A DNA stretch of 64,000 bases from Lacrimispora defluvii. GTDB taxonomy: Bacteria; Bacillota; Clostridia; Lachnospirales; Lachnospiraceae. The position numbers were made by a program, and so were the translations under genes. How positions within the stretch are numbered: position 1 is the first letter of the stretch; each line of letters opens with the position of its first letter. The DNA is taken from contig JAAOXG010000010.1 of the NCBI GenBank assembly GCA_013036995.1, forward strand, positions 90,679 through 154,678. The letters run 5' to 3'. Below are positions 26,597 through 36,097 of the stretch, piece after piece. Below the pieces are notes generated by a model. That model had not been told where the DNA came from. It did no database searches and saw nothing but the letters and a program-made list of their open reading frames with translations.

Positions 26597-28624
26597 ATGG
26601 AAAACCGACTTCCAAAAATATTTGAACTTGTCTGTCAGAACAAACGGGAATTAACAGTCCGGGAGTTTGCCACTCAGTTTGGAGTGAGTACCAGAACCGT
26701 TTACAGTGATGTAAAAAAGCTCAATGAGCTTCTGGAGACAGGCGGATATCCCATGATACAGGCAGATAAAGGGAAGCTGCATTATGCAGAACCGTTAACA
26801 ATTGAATTTGAAAGTCTTCTTGCTTCCACCTCGGATTTTGTTTTAACCAATCAACGGATCCGGCGTCTGCGGATAGTAGAGACCATACTTCTGGCAGGAG
26901 ACCAGTTTACGGTAGAGGATTTACTCAAGGTTCTGGATATCTCCAGAAACACGCTGATTGCGGATTTAAAGGAAATAAAAGAAATGCTGGCCATTCACTC
27001 AATCGCAATGGAATCCACACCCTTTAAAGGCTACCGTGTGATTGCAAAAGAGTTAAATATCCGAAATCTTCTGATCCTGTCAGTCAGTGAAGACCCTTTG
27101 TTTTTTGAAAACCGGCCGTTCAACGATCTGGAAATCATAAAGAAGTGTGAAGCTTTTTTAGACGATGTGTCAGGGAGACTGAGCGTGGAACTCAGCGATG
27201 TTTCATTTCACCGGATGCTGGCTGCATTCTGGGTTACCTATGCAAGAATTTCCATGGGAAAGGTCTTTCCGGAAGGTCCCAAAGATCCCCTGACAAGAGA
27301 GGAAATCACCTTTTTACAGAAAAGAAAAGAGCTTGCATACATTTTTGGAATGGAAGTGTCCTTAGATGACTGCTTTTATCTGGCGAATAAGCTGACGGAA
27401 GCGTCTGTGGTAAAGTATGAGGAACTGCTTTCTGAGCAATGGCTTCCCTTTCATCTGGTAACCAACCAGTTTATCGAAGCAGTTACAAAGGAATATCCCT
27501 TTGAAGCATTTGTTACAGATACAAAGCTGTACGAGGGACTGCTCAATCACCTCCGGCCAGCCTATAAAAGGGCATTATCCGAAGAATGGGCGGAAAACCC
27601 GCTGCTGGATTATGTAAGGGAGAATTTCTCCCAGCTTAACGATGCTGTCTCAAAAGGGGTTATGCTGGTAGAGGATAAGCTGAAAGTTCATTTTAATGAG
27701 CATGAAATATCATACTTCACACTGTTGTTTGCTTCGGTAATTGAGAGAAATGAAAAACAGGTACGCAGAACGCCCAATGTAATTATTGTCTGCAATGCCG
27801 GAATCAGCACCTCCGAGATCTTAAAAAGCAGACTGGAAGCCATGTTTCATGTAAACATACTGGGGACATTCAGCCTTCGCAATGCGGCTTTGTGGCTGAT
27901 GGAACACGTGCCCGATTTTATTGTTTCAACGGTGCCTTTTAAATGGAAAGATATACAGGTATTAAAAGTCAGTCCGTTTCTGTCGGATTATGATATCAGA
28001 GAAATACAAAACCAGTTATCCTTTTTAACTGCCAGAATTCATCTGGGAGATGTTATGGGCATTATCCGCAAATACGCAGATATCAAAGAAGAACAGATTC
28101 CAGCTCTGAAAAAAGAATTAAGTCTATATTTGGGGTTCTCTGAAAAAACGGAACCCAGGAAAGGAATTTATCAACCTATGCTAAAAGAAATACTGACAAC
28201 CGATTTAATACAGGCAAAGTTTTCTGCAGGCAGCAGAGACGAAGCTGTCAGGGAGAGCGGCAGACTGCTTGTTGAGAAAGGTCTGGCTGATGAAGCTTAT
28301 ATTGAAGCAATGCTTAAAAATGTGGAGGTCAACGGAACCTACATTGTAATTGCTCCCGGAATCGCCATGCCTCATGCAAGACCGGAAGAAGGGGCACTGG
28401 GGATCGGACTTAGCATTGTTACGCTGAAAGAGCCTGTAGTTTTTGGACATCCGAAAAATGATCCAGTTAAAATCGTCGTTGGTCTATGCGCCATCGATCA
28501 CCAGTCTCATTTAAAAGCTCTGACAGAACTTGCAGACATTCTTATGGATGAGAAGAAAGTAGAAGAGATTATTAACGCAGATTCGCAGCAGGAAATCATG
28601 AAAATAATAAAGGGGGAATCCTAA
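26597..28624 (+). CDS. PRD-containing transcriptional regulator with C-terminal PTS IIA domain
   Basis: BglG/MtlR/LicR-class regulator of about 675 residues. In order it has two N-terminal helix-turn-helix domains (first with RTVYSDVKKLNELL, second with SRNTLIADLKEIKEML), two PRD domains, a PTS IIB-like domain (VIIVCNAGISTSEILKSRL), and a C-terminal IIA domain of the mannitol/fructose type with phospho-His H593 in GIAMPHARPEEG. PTS phosphorylation of the PRDs controls activity. ATG at 26597 follows AAAGGAGG; the longer start at 26540 is rejected. The next gene begins one base after its stop. No separate IIA gene is in the operon, so this IIA domain may also serve transport (inference). Confidence 0.9.
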   Translation: MENRLPKIFELVCQNKRELTVREFATQFGVSTRTVYSDVKKLNELLETGGYPMIQADKGKLHYAEPLTIEFESLLASTSDFVLTNQRIRRLRIVETILLAGDQFTVEDLLKVLDISRNTLIADLKEIKEMLAIHSIAMESTPFKGYRVIAKELNIRNLLILSVSEDPLFFENRPFNDLEIIKKCEAFLDDVSGRLSVELSDVSFHRMLAAFWVTYARISMGKVFPEGPKDPLTREEITFLQKRKELAYIFGMEVSLDDCFYLANKLTEASVVKYEELLSEQWLPFHLVTNQFIEAVTKEYPFEAFVTDTKLYEGLLNHLRPAYKRALSEEWAENPLLDYVRENFSQLNDAVSKGVMLVEDKLKVHFNEHEISYFTLLFASVIERNEKQVRRTPNVIIVCNAGISTSEILKSRLEAMFHVNILGTFSLRNAALWLMEHVPDFIVSTVPFKWKDIQVLKVSPFLSDYDIREIQNQLSFLTARIHLGDVMGIIRKYADIKEEQIPALKKELSLYLGFSEKTEPRKGIYQPMLKEILTTDLIQAKFSAGSRDEAVRESGRLLVEKGLADEAYIEAMLKNVEVNGTYIVIAPGIAMPHARPEEGALGIGLSIVTLKEPVVFGHPKNDPVKIVVGLCAIDHQSHLKALTELADILMDEKKVEEIINADSQQEIMKIIKGES

Positions 28625-28903
28625 ATGTTAAAAATAGTTACGGTATGTGGTGCAGGAGTGGGGAGCTCCATGATGCTTCGTTTGTTTACCCAGCAGATTT
28701 TAGATGGGGAAAAGATTGAAGCAGTGGTAGACGCGTCTGATATTGGCTCTGTGAGCCCGGATTTTTATGATATCTTAATAACCACTTCAGATTTTGCTGA
28801 TGTGTTAAGAGATTCAAAGGCTCATATTATCCGCATAGATAATATGATGGATAAGCAGTATTTAAAAGAACAGCTTATGGAAGCAATTAATACGAAGAGA
28901 TAA
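28625..28903 (+). CDS. PTS sugar transporter subunit IIB (UlaB/SgaB type)
   Basis: 92-residue cytoplasmic IIB protein. The phospho-Cys is C8 in the N-terminal loop VCGAGVGSS, typical of the ascorbate/galactitol/lactose IIB fold. It begins immediately after the regulator stop, and the IIC gene follows 29 bases later. It would pass phosphate from a IIA domain to the sugar carried by IIC. Confidence 0.88.
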   Translation: MLKIVTVCGAGVGSSMMLRLFTQQILDGEKIEAVVDASDIGSVSPDFYDILITTSDFADVLRDSKAHIIRIDNMMDKQYLKEQLMEAINTKR

Positions 28904-28932
28904 CAGGTGTACAAGCCCTGGGAGGGAGAACT

Positions 28933-30213
28933 ATGGAAGTAATGATGTATCTGATTCGCAATGTGTTCAGCCAGGCGGTGTTTATCATTGGAATCGTAGT
29001 AATTATAGGAATGGCTGCGCAGAAAAAGACCTGGGATCAGATTCTGCCAAGCGTAATCAAAACCATGATTGGTTTCACCATGATCAATGTAGGCGGACAG
29101 ACTCTTGGTGTGTCGCTGCTGCCTTTGCAGACCATGATCACGAAAATATTTAATCTGCCGGAAATTCCCGTTGATATCGGCGCGGCACAAAGCGAAAGTC
29201 TTTCCGGAATCGGAACAGAGATGGCGCTGATCTTCGCACTGGGATTTGTTGTCAATCTTCTCCTTGCAAGATTCACCCGCTTTAAATACGTACATTTATC
29301 TGCTCACGTATCCTTTTTCTATGCAGGACTTATCGCGGCACTGCTGAAATTCGGAACCAGCTTAAGCACCATACCGTTAGTAGCAGTGGGGGCTGTTTTA
29401 CTAGGCTGTTATATGACATTTTCCTGCGCTTACGTCGCTTTGTTTATGAAAGAGGTAAAAGGCGGAGAAGGGTTTACCCTGGCTCACTCCAGCTCTGTGG
29501 GAATCCTTATTTCTTCCCTGCTGGCAAAAGCGTTTGGCAACAAAGAGCATGATCTGGAGAATATCAATGTACCAAAAAAACTGAACTTTTTAAGAGAAAT
29601 GACCATATCACTGACCATTGTCATGACCATCCTTTTTCTCGCCATCAGCCTTCTTTCCGGTCCATCCTGGGCACTGGAAAACGTTACCGGCGGACAGGAT
29701 ATCCTGGTTTTCAGCTTCTTAAAAGGGTTATCCTTTGGTATGTGGATTACAGTTATTATTACTGGTGTCAGAATGATGCTTTCCGAAATTATTGCCGCAT
29801 TCCACGGAATTGCCAATAAAATTATTCCCAATTCGGTACCTGGACTGGATATCCCGCTGTTATTCCCCAATTATCCCAATTCAGTCATTCTTGGTTTCCT
29901 GACCAGCCTGATTGCAGGACTTTTGGGAATGATGGTTCTCGGTTTAGTGAATTATCCGGTCGTAGTATTCCCGGCACTGATTCCAACGTTCTTCACCGGT
30001 GCAGTAACCGCAATCTTCGGCAATGCCCACGGCGGCCGCAGAGGCGCCATAATCGGATCTTTTGTAAATGGTCTGATTCTGATCTTCGGACAAGCCCTTT
30101 TACTGCCAATGATCGGAACCTATGCACCGATTATGAGGATCTTAAGTGAGACAGACTACTCCTTCTACGGACCGATTTTAGGATGGATCCTGAGAATGTT
30201 TGGAGGAATGTAA
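28933..30213 (+). CDS. PTS sugar transporter subunit IIC, UlaA/SgaT family
   Basis: Membrane carrier of the L-ascorbate (Asc) PTS family, 426 residues with about ten or more membrane segments. The N-terminal FIIGIVVIIGMAAQKK and later GNAHGGRRGAIIGSFVNG, with an SVPGLDIPLLFPNYPN loop, fit the UlaA fold. It partners with the IIB gene just upstream. Asc-family carriers transport L-ascorbate and other, mostly unidentified, sugars or sugar acids. A second, clearly ascorbate-linked UlaA lies at 52629, so this copy probably has a different substrate. It overlaps the TrpA-like gene start (TAATG). Confidence 0.88.
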   Translation: MEVMMYLIRNVFSQAVFIIGIVVIIGMAAQKKTWDQILPSVIKTMIGFTMINVGGQTLGVSLLPLQTMITKIFNLPEIPVDIGAAQSESLSGIGTEMALIFALGFVVNLLLARFTRFKYVHLSAHVSFFYAGLIAALLKFGTSLSTIPLVAVGAVLLGCYMTFSCAYVALFMKEVKGGEGFTLAHSSSVGILISSLLAKAFGNKEHDLENINVPKKLNFLREMTISLTIVMTILFLAISLLSGPSWALENVTGGQDILVFSFLKGLSFGMWITVIITGVRMMLSEIIAAFHGIANKIIPNSVPGLDIPLLFPNYPNSVILGFLTSLIAGLLGMMVLGLVNYPVVVFPALIPTFFTGAVTAIFGNAHGGRRGAIIGSFVNGLILIFGQALLLPMIGTYAPIMRILSETDYSFYGPILGWILRMFGGM

Positions 30214-30899
30214 TGAAACATCTGGCTTTTTATATCCCACTGCATTATCCGGACAGAGAACGTTTTTTTGAAATCCTTCAGCTGCTTGATGAAGAAGGGG
30301 CAGGGTATGTGGAAGTTGGGATTCCTGTTTCAGATCCTTATATGGATGGGGAGATTATCCGAGAAACAAACAAAGTGATCCTGAAGCAGGGGTTAACTGG
30401 GGAAGACATTGCAGCTTCGTTAAAGGAGATTCGCAGCCGTTTTCGTTTTAAAGTTGTTATCATGACATATCAGGAAGGTGTGGAACGTTTTTTCCTTACC
30501 CACATTCCACATGAGCTATATGATGGTTTTATCTGTGTCAATGGTGATTATCCGGCGGATATCCTGCATGATCCAATCAAAGTACTCAGTCAGTCAAAAA
30601 GTAATGATGAACTGAAACAGGCATTAGAACATAATCATTTGTTTGCCTATGTGGTGTCGGGAGAAGGAAAAACAGGCTCTTTTGATAAACTGCCCGATCA
30701 ATATATTGACGTTGTAAAAAGAGTGAAATTGTTCACGTCCATACCCGCATTTGTAGGTTTTGGTATCAAATCTGCCTCTGATGTAGAAACGGTGATGAAA
30801 AATGGCGCAGACGGCGCCATAATTGGAACCGAATTTATCCGCCGTTATCAGCAGGGAGGATTTGATGCATTAAAAAGCTACATAGACGAACTAAAATAA
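30213..30899 (+). CDS. Lone TrpA-like TIM-barrel protein in a PTS operon
   Basis: 228-residue protein resembling tryptophan synthase alpha subunit (about 268 residues in E. coli). VEVGIPVSDPYMDGE aligns with the TrpA active site: E34 and D45 match E49 and D60 of the E. coli enzyme with the same 11-residue spacing. The phosphate-binding end of the barrel is also recognisable (FVGFGIKSASDVE and GADGAIIGTEFIRR). The usual mid-protein ADLP/EE motif is missing and no trpB or other trp gene is nearby. ATG at 30213 overlaps the IIC stop and follows TGGAGG. It is probably a lyase or aldolase-like enzyme for the sugar phosphate made by the PTS (inference), rather than part of Trp biosynthesis. Confidence 0.75.
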   Translation: MKHLAFYIPLHYPDRERFFEILQLLDEEGAGYVEVGIPVSDPYMDGEIIRETNKVILKQGLTGEDIAASLKEIRSRFRFKVVIMTYQEGVERFFLTHIPHELYDGFICVNGDYPADILHDPIKVLSQSKSNDELKQALEHNHLFAYVVSGEGKTGSFDKLPDQYIDVVKRVKLFTSIPAFVGFGIKSASDVETVMKNGADGAIIGTEFIRRYQQGGFDALKSYIDELK

Positions 30900-30932
30900 G
30901 CGTATTAAAACAGGGGAGTTTTAATAGAAGCT

Positions 30933-30972
30933 GCAGAAGTCTGACTTATCTTACAGTCAGGCTTCTGCTTTT
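30933..30972. terminator. Bidirectional intrinsic terminator
   Basis: A 14-bp stem (GCAGAAGTCTGACT at 30933 with AGTCAGGCTTCTGC at 30955, one G-T pair), an 8-base loop and TTTT. It sits between convergent genes, and its right arm overlaps the last codons of the minus-strand AraC gene. Confidence 0.8.
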
Positions 30973-32198
30973 GTGTTTCCTTTTTTTTCGGTGTGGATAA
31001 ACTCTTTTACACCATAACAGTCCCTGTATTGTTTTAAGGTCATGCCAGTCACTTCCTTAAACTGCTTTCCTAAGTGGCTCTGTGATGAAAAGCCCAGATA
31101 GGCAGATATCTCAATATAATGATATTTGGAATAAATTAAAAGATTTTCAGCCAGCTTTACTTTTTCATTTCGAATGTAATTTGTAACAGAAATACCCTCC
31201 TCCTTTTTAAACAGATCGGAAAGATAGTTGGGGTTCATCTGAAGCTCCAGCGCCATATCACCAATACTGATTTTCTCATGAAGGTGGGAAAAGATATAAT
31301 TCCTGCACGCCTCAATGCGGGGGTTTTTTTCTTTTTTCTGCTTCCCTTTCTGTCGTTCTTTTATTTCCTGTACCAGTCTGGTATACTCATACTCCGCACT
31401 GTTTCTGATATGAATCAGGGTGGCGATGTCGTTGGATTCTTCTATTTTCATGATAAATATGTCACTGAGGGAAAAAGAGATTTCCGGATTTAAACCTCCC
31501 CGGATGGCAGCCCGGCTTGCCAGTGTAATAACCACAATACATACATTTTTAAAGCTGCGAATCTGGTCTTTTGCCAGGGTGCCCAGCTGTCCGGTGTAGT
31601 CCTCCGCCCAGCTTTGCTCCAGCTGCCGGATATCCCCATTTTCAATGCTGGAAAATTCTCTGACCTCCTGATCATAAGGGTTGTGCTTTTTTCGATTTTC
31701 ATGATTCTCAAAAATCAATTCTGAAAAATTCTTCTGTATCTGCTCTTGCGTCAGGGAATCCACACAGTTTTCCTTTATGATATCACCTGCCGTGAGCATT
31801 TCTTCATGAAACAGGTTATAGATGAGTAGGATATCCTGCATAAAATCATCAAAATCACAGATACTCAGACTCTGGATCCAATCGGATTCAATTGGAACAG
31901 CCTGTATTCTTCGGTTAATATTCACCTTTGTATGGAAGCCGACTGGGCCAATCACGTAAATCATGTCCCGGGCAGGAACCGCTGCATATATAATGCTGTC
32001 GTTGACGGAGGTAAGGGTAGGAAAAGGTTCTGCTTTCATCTCAAGTACGGTGTCCCTGACGTTCAGAATTGAAAAAGGAAGATCAGAAAAGTCCTTGCGT
32101 GCACATACAGCCTCCCCGGGTATTTTATCCATAGTAAAGGATTTTACAAAGGTATGAAGATGGTAGGAAATGTGTTTCATGAAATAATTTGTAATCAT
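30957..32198 (-). CDS. AraC-family transcriptional regulator (413 aa)
   Basis: The C-terminal double helix-turn-helix (about residues 295-395) has EKISIGDMALELQMNPNYLS and SSQSHLGKQFKEVTGM, the AraC consensus. The N-terminal 280 residues do not show a classical cupin and are not recognised; they may be a sensor domain of the long clostridial AraC type. The ATG follows AAAGGAG. It is divergent from the GH42/GH43 operon across about 150 bases, so it is the likely regulator of those glycosidases. Its stop lies within the terminator stem shared with the convergent PTS operon. Confidence 0.85.
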   Translation of the reverse strand: MITNYFMKHISYHLHTFVKSFTMDKIPGEAVCARKDFSDLPFSILNVRDTVLEMKAEPFPTLTSVNDSIIYAAVPARDMIYVIGPVGFHTKVNINRRIQAVPIESDWIQSLSICDFDDFMQDILLIYNLFHEEMLTAGDIIKENCVDSLTQEQIQKNFSELIFENHENRKKHNPYDQEVREFSSIENGDIRQLEQSWAEDYTGQLGTLAKDQIRSFKNVCIVVITLASRAAIRGGLNPEISFSLSDIFIMKIEESNDIATLIHIRNSAEYEYTRLVQEIKERQKGKQKKEKNPRIEACRNYIFSHLHEKISIGDMALELQMNPNYLSDLFKKEEGISVTNYIRNEKVKLAENLLIYSKYHYIEISAYLGFSSQSHLGKQFKEVTGMTLKQYRDCYGVKEFIHTEKKGNTKAEA

Positions 32199-32346
32199 AC
32201 AAACTCCTTTATCTGAGAAATGTGATAAAAAACTGTATATATTGATATAAGATCAGTATAACTTAATTTAGAATGAAAGCAACTAAAAAATGACACAACA
32301 AGGTGGTTTTAAATGTATCAGCAGGAAAGCACAGATAGGAGAACTG

Positions 32347-34374
32347 ATGAAAGATAATACTGGATATCAAAGAAAAACTCTTTTGTTTGGAACTGCATAT
32401 TACCCGGAATATATGCCTTATGACAGGGTGGAGACAGACCTGTCCATGATGTGTGAGGCAGGGATGAACGTGGTTCGGATTGCGGAATCTACATGGAGTA
32501 CTCTGGAACCTACCGATGGAATTTATGATTTCAGCTATATTGACCGGGTTCTTAAAGCTGCCGAAAAGAAGGGGATGGAGGTAATTATTGGTACGCCCAC
32601 ATACGCCATCCCGAGCTGGCTGGAAAAAAAGGATAAGAATATAATGGTAAAGACGAAAGCGGGACAGGCTGTTTATGGGCGAAGACAGGCGATGGATATT
32701 ATGAATCCTGCGTATCGTTTTTATGGAGAACGGGTGATTCGCAAACTGCTTGAACATACCGCAGGTCATCCATGCGTCACAGGCTTTCAGATTGACAATG
32801 AAACGAAGCATTATGGCAACACATCAGAATTGGTGCAAACGCTGTTTGTGGAACATCTGCAGCAGAAATTTGTTACAACTGACCGGTTGAATGAAACCTT
32901 CGGTCTTGCCTATTGGAGTAATTCCATCCATGACTGGAATGATTTTCCCGATATGAATGGCTGTATCAATGCTGGTTTATCCTGCGAATTTGAACGTTTT
33001 AAGAGAAGTCTTGCAGCTGGATTTCTCATATGGCAGTCGGAAATAGTAAAAGAATATAAAAGAGAAGATCAGTTTATTACCCACAATTTTGATTTCCAGT
33101 GGAAGAAATTCGGAGCAGATATTGCTCAGGATGGATATTCCTATGGTGTCCAGCCAGATATGAATCATTATGAAGCAGCAGCAGCAGCGGTAACAATTGC
33201 CGGCACTGATATTTATCATCACACCCAGGATCAGCTTACCGGAGCAGAGATCGCTTTTGGCGGAGATTCCATACGCTCTTTAAAAGAAAGAAATTATCTG
33301 GTACTGGAATGTCAGGCTCAGGCGTTTAAGTACTGGACGCCTTATCCCGGACAGTTAAAGCTTCACGCTTACAGCCATCTGGCAAGCGGAGCAGACGGAA
33401 TTATGTATTGGAACTGGCATTCCATTCACAATGGATATGAAACCTACTGGAAAGGGCTTTTAAGCCATGATCTGGCAGTCAATCCCCCATACCAAGAGGC
33501 ATGTGAGATCGGAAACCAGTGGAAAAAGATGGGAAATAGTCTTCTGAATCTGAGAAAAGACAATAAAATTGCGCTGGTAGTTGACAATCAGTCCCTTCAA
33601 GCACTGGAGTGGTTCCCCATAGACCGGGATTTAAGCTATAATGATGTGGTGAGATGGATGTATGACAGTCTATATGAATTAAATATGGAATGCGATGTAG
33701 TGGATGTCAACGGCCTGGATCCTTTGAAATACCAGATGATTGTGACACCTGCTCTGTACTCCATTACAGAAGATAAATGTAAGCAGTTAAAAACATTCGT
33801 ATCCAACGGTGGAGTATTAGTCAGCACCTTTAGATCCTTCGTTTCCAATGAATATTTAAGTGTTTACCCGGACACACAGCCTCATCTGCTTCATGAATGC
33901 TTCAAAATTCACTACAACCAGTTTACGGAGCCGGGAACTGCGAAAATCAAAGGCAGGCCGGTTCAGTACTTTGCAGAACTTCTTGAAACAACCGGAGCCA
34001 GGGTGCTGGCATCCTATGAGCATAAATACTGGGGAAAGTATGGGGGAATTACCCAGGCAGATTACGAAAAGGGCAGTACCTATTACATCGGATGTTATAC
34101 AGATAAGGACATTGTAAAAGAAATATTAAAAATGGCTGTAAAAGATGCAGGTCTTTCTGATTCTATACCGGATGTATGCTTTCCGGTGATCATTCGCAGC
34201 GGAGTGAATCGGGATCATAAAAAACTTCACTATGTACTTCATTATTCAGAGGAAGAAACGACTATTTTCTGCCCCTATGACCGGGTGAAAAATATATTAG
34301 ACGGAACGAGTTATAAGAAAGGAGACAGGATACCCCTGAAAGACTGGGATGCTGTCATTTTGGAGGAAGAATGA
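32347..34374 (+). CDS. Beta-galactosidase, glycoside hydrolase family 42
   Basis: 675-residue cytoplasmic GH42 enzyme. It opens with the FGTAYYPEYMP motif typical of the family. The acid/base is E152 in FQIDNETKHYG, and the nucleophile is probably E321 in LVLECQAQAF. The catalytic barrel is followed by a trimerisation (GATase-like) domain containing KYQMIVTPALYSI and a C-terminal beta domain. ATG at 32347 follows AGGAG; the longer in-frame start at 32290 lacks a ribosome site. GH42 enzymes act on beta-galactosides or, in some cases, alpha-L-arabinosides. The GH43 partner, which overlaps by 4 bases, points to plant arabinogalactan or arabinoxylan fragments (inference). Confidence 0.88.
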   Translation: MKDNTGYQRKTLLFGTAYYPEYMPYDRVETDLSMMCEAGMNVVRIAESTWSTLEPTDGIYDFSYIDRVLKAAEKKGMEVIIGTPTYAIPSWLEKKDKNIMVKTKAGQAVYGRRQAMDIMNPAYRFYGERVIRKLLEHTAGHPCVTGFQIDNETKHYGNTSELVQTLFVEHLQQKFVTTDRLNETFGLAYWSNSIHDWNDFPDMNGCINAGLSCEFERFKRSLAAGFLIWQSEIVKEYKREDQFITHNFDFQWKKFGADIAQDGYSYGVQPDMNHYEAAAAAVTIAGTDIYHHTQDQLTGAEIAFGGDSIRSLKERNYLVLECQAQAFKYWTPYPGQLKLHAYSHLASGADGIMYWNWHSIHNGYETYWKGLLSHDLAVNPPYQEACEIGNQWKKMGNSLLNLRKDNKIALVVDNQSLQALEWFPIDRDLSYNDVVRWMYDSLYELNMECDVVDVNGLDPLKYQMIVTPALYSITEDKCKQLKTFVSNGGVLVSTFRSFVSNEYLSVYPDTQPHLLHECFKIHYNQFTEPGTAKIKGRPVQYFAELLETTGARVLASYEHKYWGKYGGITQADYEKGSTYYIGCYTDKDIVKEILKMAVKDAGLSDSIPDVCFPVIIRSGVNRDHKKLHYVLHYSEEETTIFCPYDRVKNILDGTSYKKGDRIPLKDWDAVILEEE

Positions 34375-36062
34375 TGAACAGACAGGATAAAATGATAAAA
34401 AACCCCATTCTACCGGGTTTTAATCCCGACCCATGCATTTGCAGAAAAGGGGATGATTATTATCTGGCAGTATCAACCTTTGAATGGTTTCCCGGAATCC
34501 CCATATACCATTCAAAAGATTTAAAAAACTGGGAATTGTACACCCATGTACTCACAGACGATGAAACAGTTGATTTAAAAAAACTTCCATCAGCAAAAGG
34601 GATCTGGGCACCATGTCTCACATACTGTGAGGAGGAAGATCTGTTTTATGTGATCTACGGAGTTATGAATTCCATGAACGCAAGATATTTTGATGTAAAC
34701 AATTATCTGATTACTGCAACCGATATCAGGGGACCCTGGAGTGAACCAGTATATCTTCATTCTTCCGGGTTTGATGCCTCAATCCTACATGATAACGGTA
34801 AAAAGTATATTGTATCTCTGGAATGGGAGACCAGGGAAGGCTACGAAAAGCCTGGTGCAATCTGTATGGTGGAATACGATCCCGAAAAAAAAGAGATTAT
34901 GGGTTATCCCAAACGTATCTGGAACGGCGGAACGGATCGGGGCTGCATTGAAGCACCCCATTTATACAAACGGGGAGAATATTATTACATCATGTGTGCA
35001 GAAGGGGGAACTGGCTATAATCATTGTGTAACCATGGGAAGATCCAAAGAAATCTGGGGCCCATATGCAGCGGATCCTATGAATCCCATCGTAACATCTG
35101 TTCCGGGTGAGTCCAATGAGCGCCACGATCCGGATCATTTAAAACCAAGATATTATAATCCGGATTCCATTCTTCAGAAATCCGGTCATGGCAGTGTGGT
35201 GGATACCCAGAAGGGGGAAACCTATCTGGTGCATTTATGTGCCCGGCCTTTTGTACCAGAACTGCGTTGTACTCTTGGAAGAGAAACAGCCATTCAGAAG
35301 ATGATATGGACAGATGATCATTGGCTGCGTATGGCAAATGGGGAGAATCTAGCGGAAGTTCTGGTTGAAGCCAGTAACCTGCCTGAAGTGCCGGTGAAGC
35401 AAATACCTGATTTTGATGATTTTAATGAAGAAGAGCTGGGATTGCAGTATTATGCACCCAGAATCATGCCACAGCGCTTTGCCGATTTGAAAGCCCGTCC
35501 GGGCTATGTACGCATTCGCGGTCAGGAATCACGGACATCCTTAAATCAGGTGAGCATTCTGGCGAGGAAGCTGACCTCTGTCTATGCAACAGTGACTACA
35601 AAGATGGAATTTGTTCCGGAAGTCCATCAGCACAGCGCCGGACTGATCTTATATTATGACAATATGAATTATATTAATTTGAGAAAATATTACAGTGAAA
35701 CCCTGGGACAAAGTGCACTTTCCATTATCCACCTGGAAAACGGAGAGAAGACCGAATTTTTAAATACCAGAATACCGGTAAGTGATGATCCCATTTATCT
35801 GCGGCTTATAATTGAAGGCCGGCAGTCTTATTTCTCCTGGTGTTATGATGGAGTGAATTATCAGAAGATCGGAAGGGTCTTTGATACCACCAGATTTTCT
35901 GATGAATACTGTAAGTACGGGGAATTTACCGGTACTATGGTTGGCATTACCTGTGCAGACAGAGTAAAGCACAGCCACTATGCAGATTTTGACTTTTTTG
36001 AATATTGTGGGGAGGAGGACAGATTACCTCCGGTTAAAAAAAAAAGTATTGACAATAAGTGA
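34371..36062 (+). CDS. GH43 family beta-xylosidase / alpha-L-arabinofuranosidase
   Basis: 563-residue, two-domain enzyme: an N-terminal five-blade propeller (to about residue 330) and a C-terminal concanavalin-like beta-sandwich (about 350-550), the XynB-like arrangement. The catalytic base is D20 in FNPDPCICR, the pKa modulator D135 in FDASILHD, and the general acid E194 in GCIEAPHLY. There is no signal peptide. It begins at ATGATG overlapping the GH42 stop; 34371 and 34374 are equivalent starts. It would remove xylose or arabinose from short imported oligosaccharides. No dedicated transporter gene is adjacent. Confidence 0.88.
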   Translation: MMNRQDKMIKNPILPGFNPDPCICRKGDDYYLAVSTFEWFPGIPIYHSKDLKNWELYTHVLTDDETVDLKKLPSAKGIWAPCLTYCEEEDLFYVIYGVMNSMNARYFDVNNYLITATDIRGPWSEPVYLHSSGFDASILHDNGKKYIVSLEWETREGYEKPGAICMVEYDPEKKEIMGYPKRIWNGGTDRGCIEAPHLYKRGEYYYIMCAEGGTGYNHCVTMGRSKEIWGPYAADPMNPIVTSVPGESNERHDPDHLKPRYYNPDSILQKSGHGSVVDTQKGETYLVHLCARPFVPELRCTLGRETAIQKMIWTDDHWLRMANGENLAEVLVEASNLPEVPVKQIPDFDDFNEEELGLQYYAPRIMPQRFADLKARPGYVRIRGQESRTSLNQVSILARKLTSVYATVTTKMEFVPEVHQHSAGLILYYDNMNYINLRKYYSETLGQSALSIIHLENGEKTEFLNTRIPVSDDPIYLRLIIEGRQSYFSWCYDGVNYQKIGRVFDTTRFSDEYCKYGEFTGTMVGITCADRVKHSHYADFDFFEYCGEEDRLPPVKKKSIDNK

Positions 36063-36077
36063 ATGATCATTTATTAT
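36049..36077 (+). promoter_or_regulatory. Sigma-A promoter of the tetR gene with operator between -35 and -10
   Basis: TTGACA at 36049 and TATTAT at 36072 are exactly 17 bases apart. The -35 lies inside the last codons of the GH43 gene. The spacer is filled by the operator described separately, so a bound repressor would block RNA polymerase. Confidence 0.75.
36056..36073 (+). promoter_or_regulatory. TetR-type operator, copy 1 (before tetR)
   Basis: TAAGTGAATGATCATTTA, containing the perfect palindrome AATGATCATT, lies in the tetR promoter spacer. The same 18 bases with one change occur inverted before lon at 36727. Confidence 0.65.
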
Positions 36078-36097
36078 AAACCTATAGAGGTGATGAA

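Noticed and set aside
28822..29295. Open frame of 157 residues on the minus strand
   Set aside because: Lies antisense across the well-supported IIB/IIC genes; Cys/His-rich composition is typical of a shadow frame.
30213..30899. Annotation as tryptophan biosynthesis gene trpA
   Set aside because: No trpB or other trp gene nearby, shorter than TrpA, missing middle motif, and coupled to a PTS carrier; kept as TrpA-like only.
32263..32811. Open frame of 182 residues on the minus strand
   Set aside because: Antisense to the GH42 gene, which has clear catalytic motifs; no ribosome site or recognisable domain.
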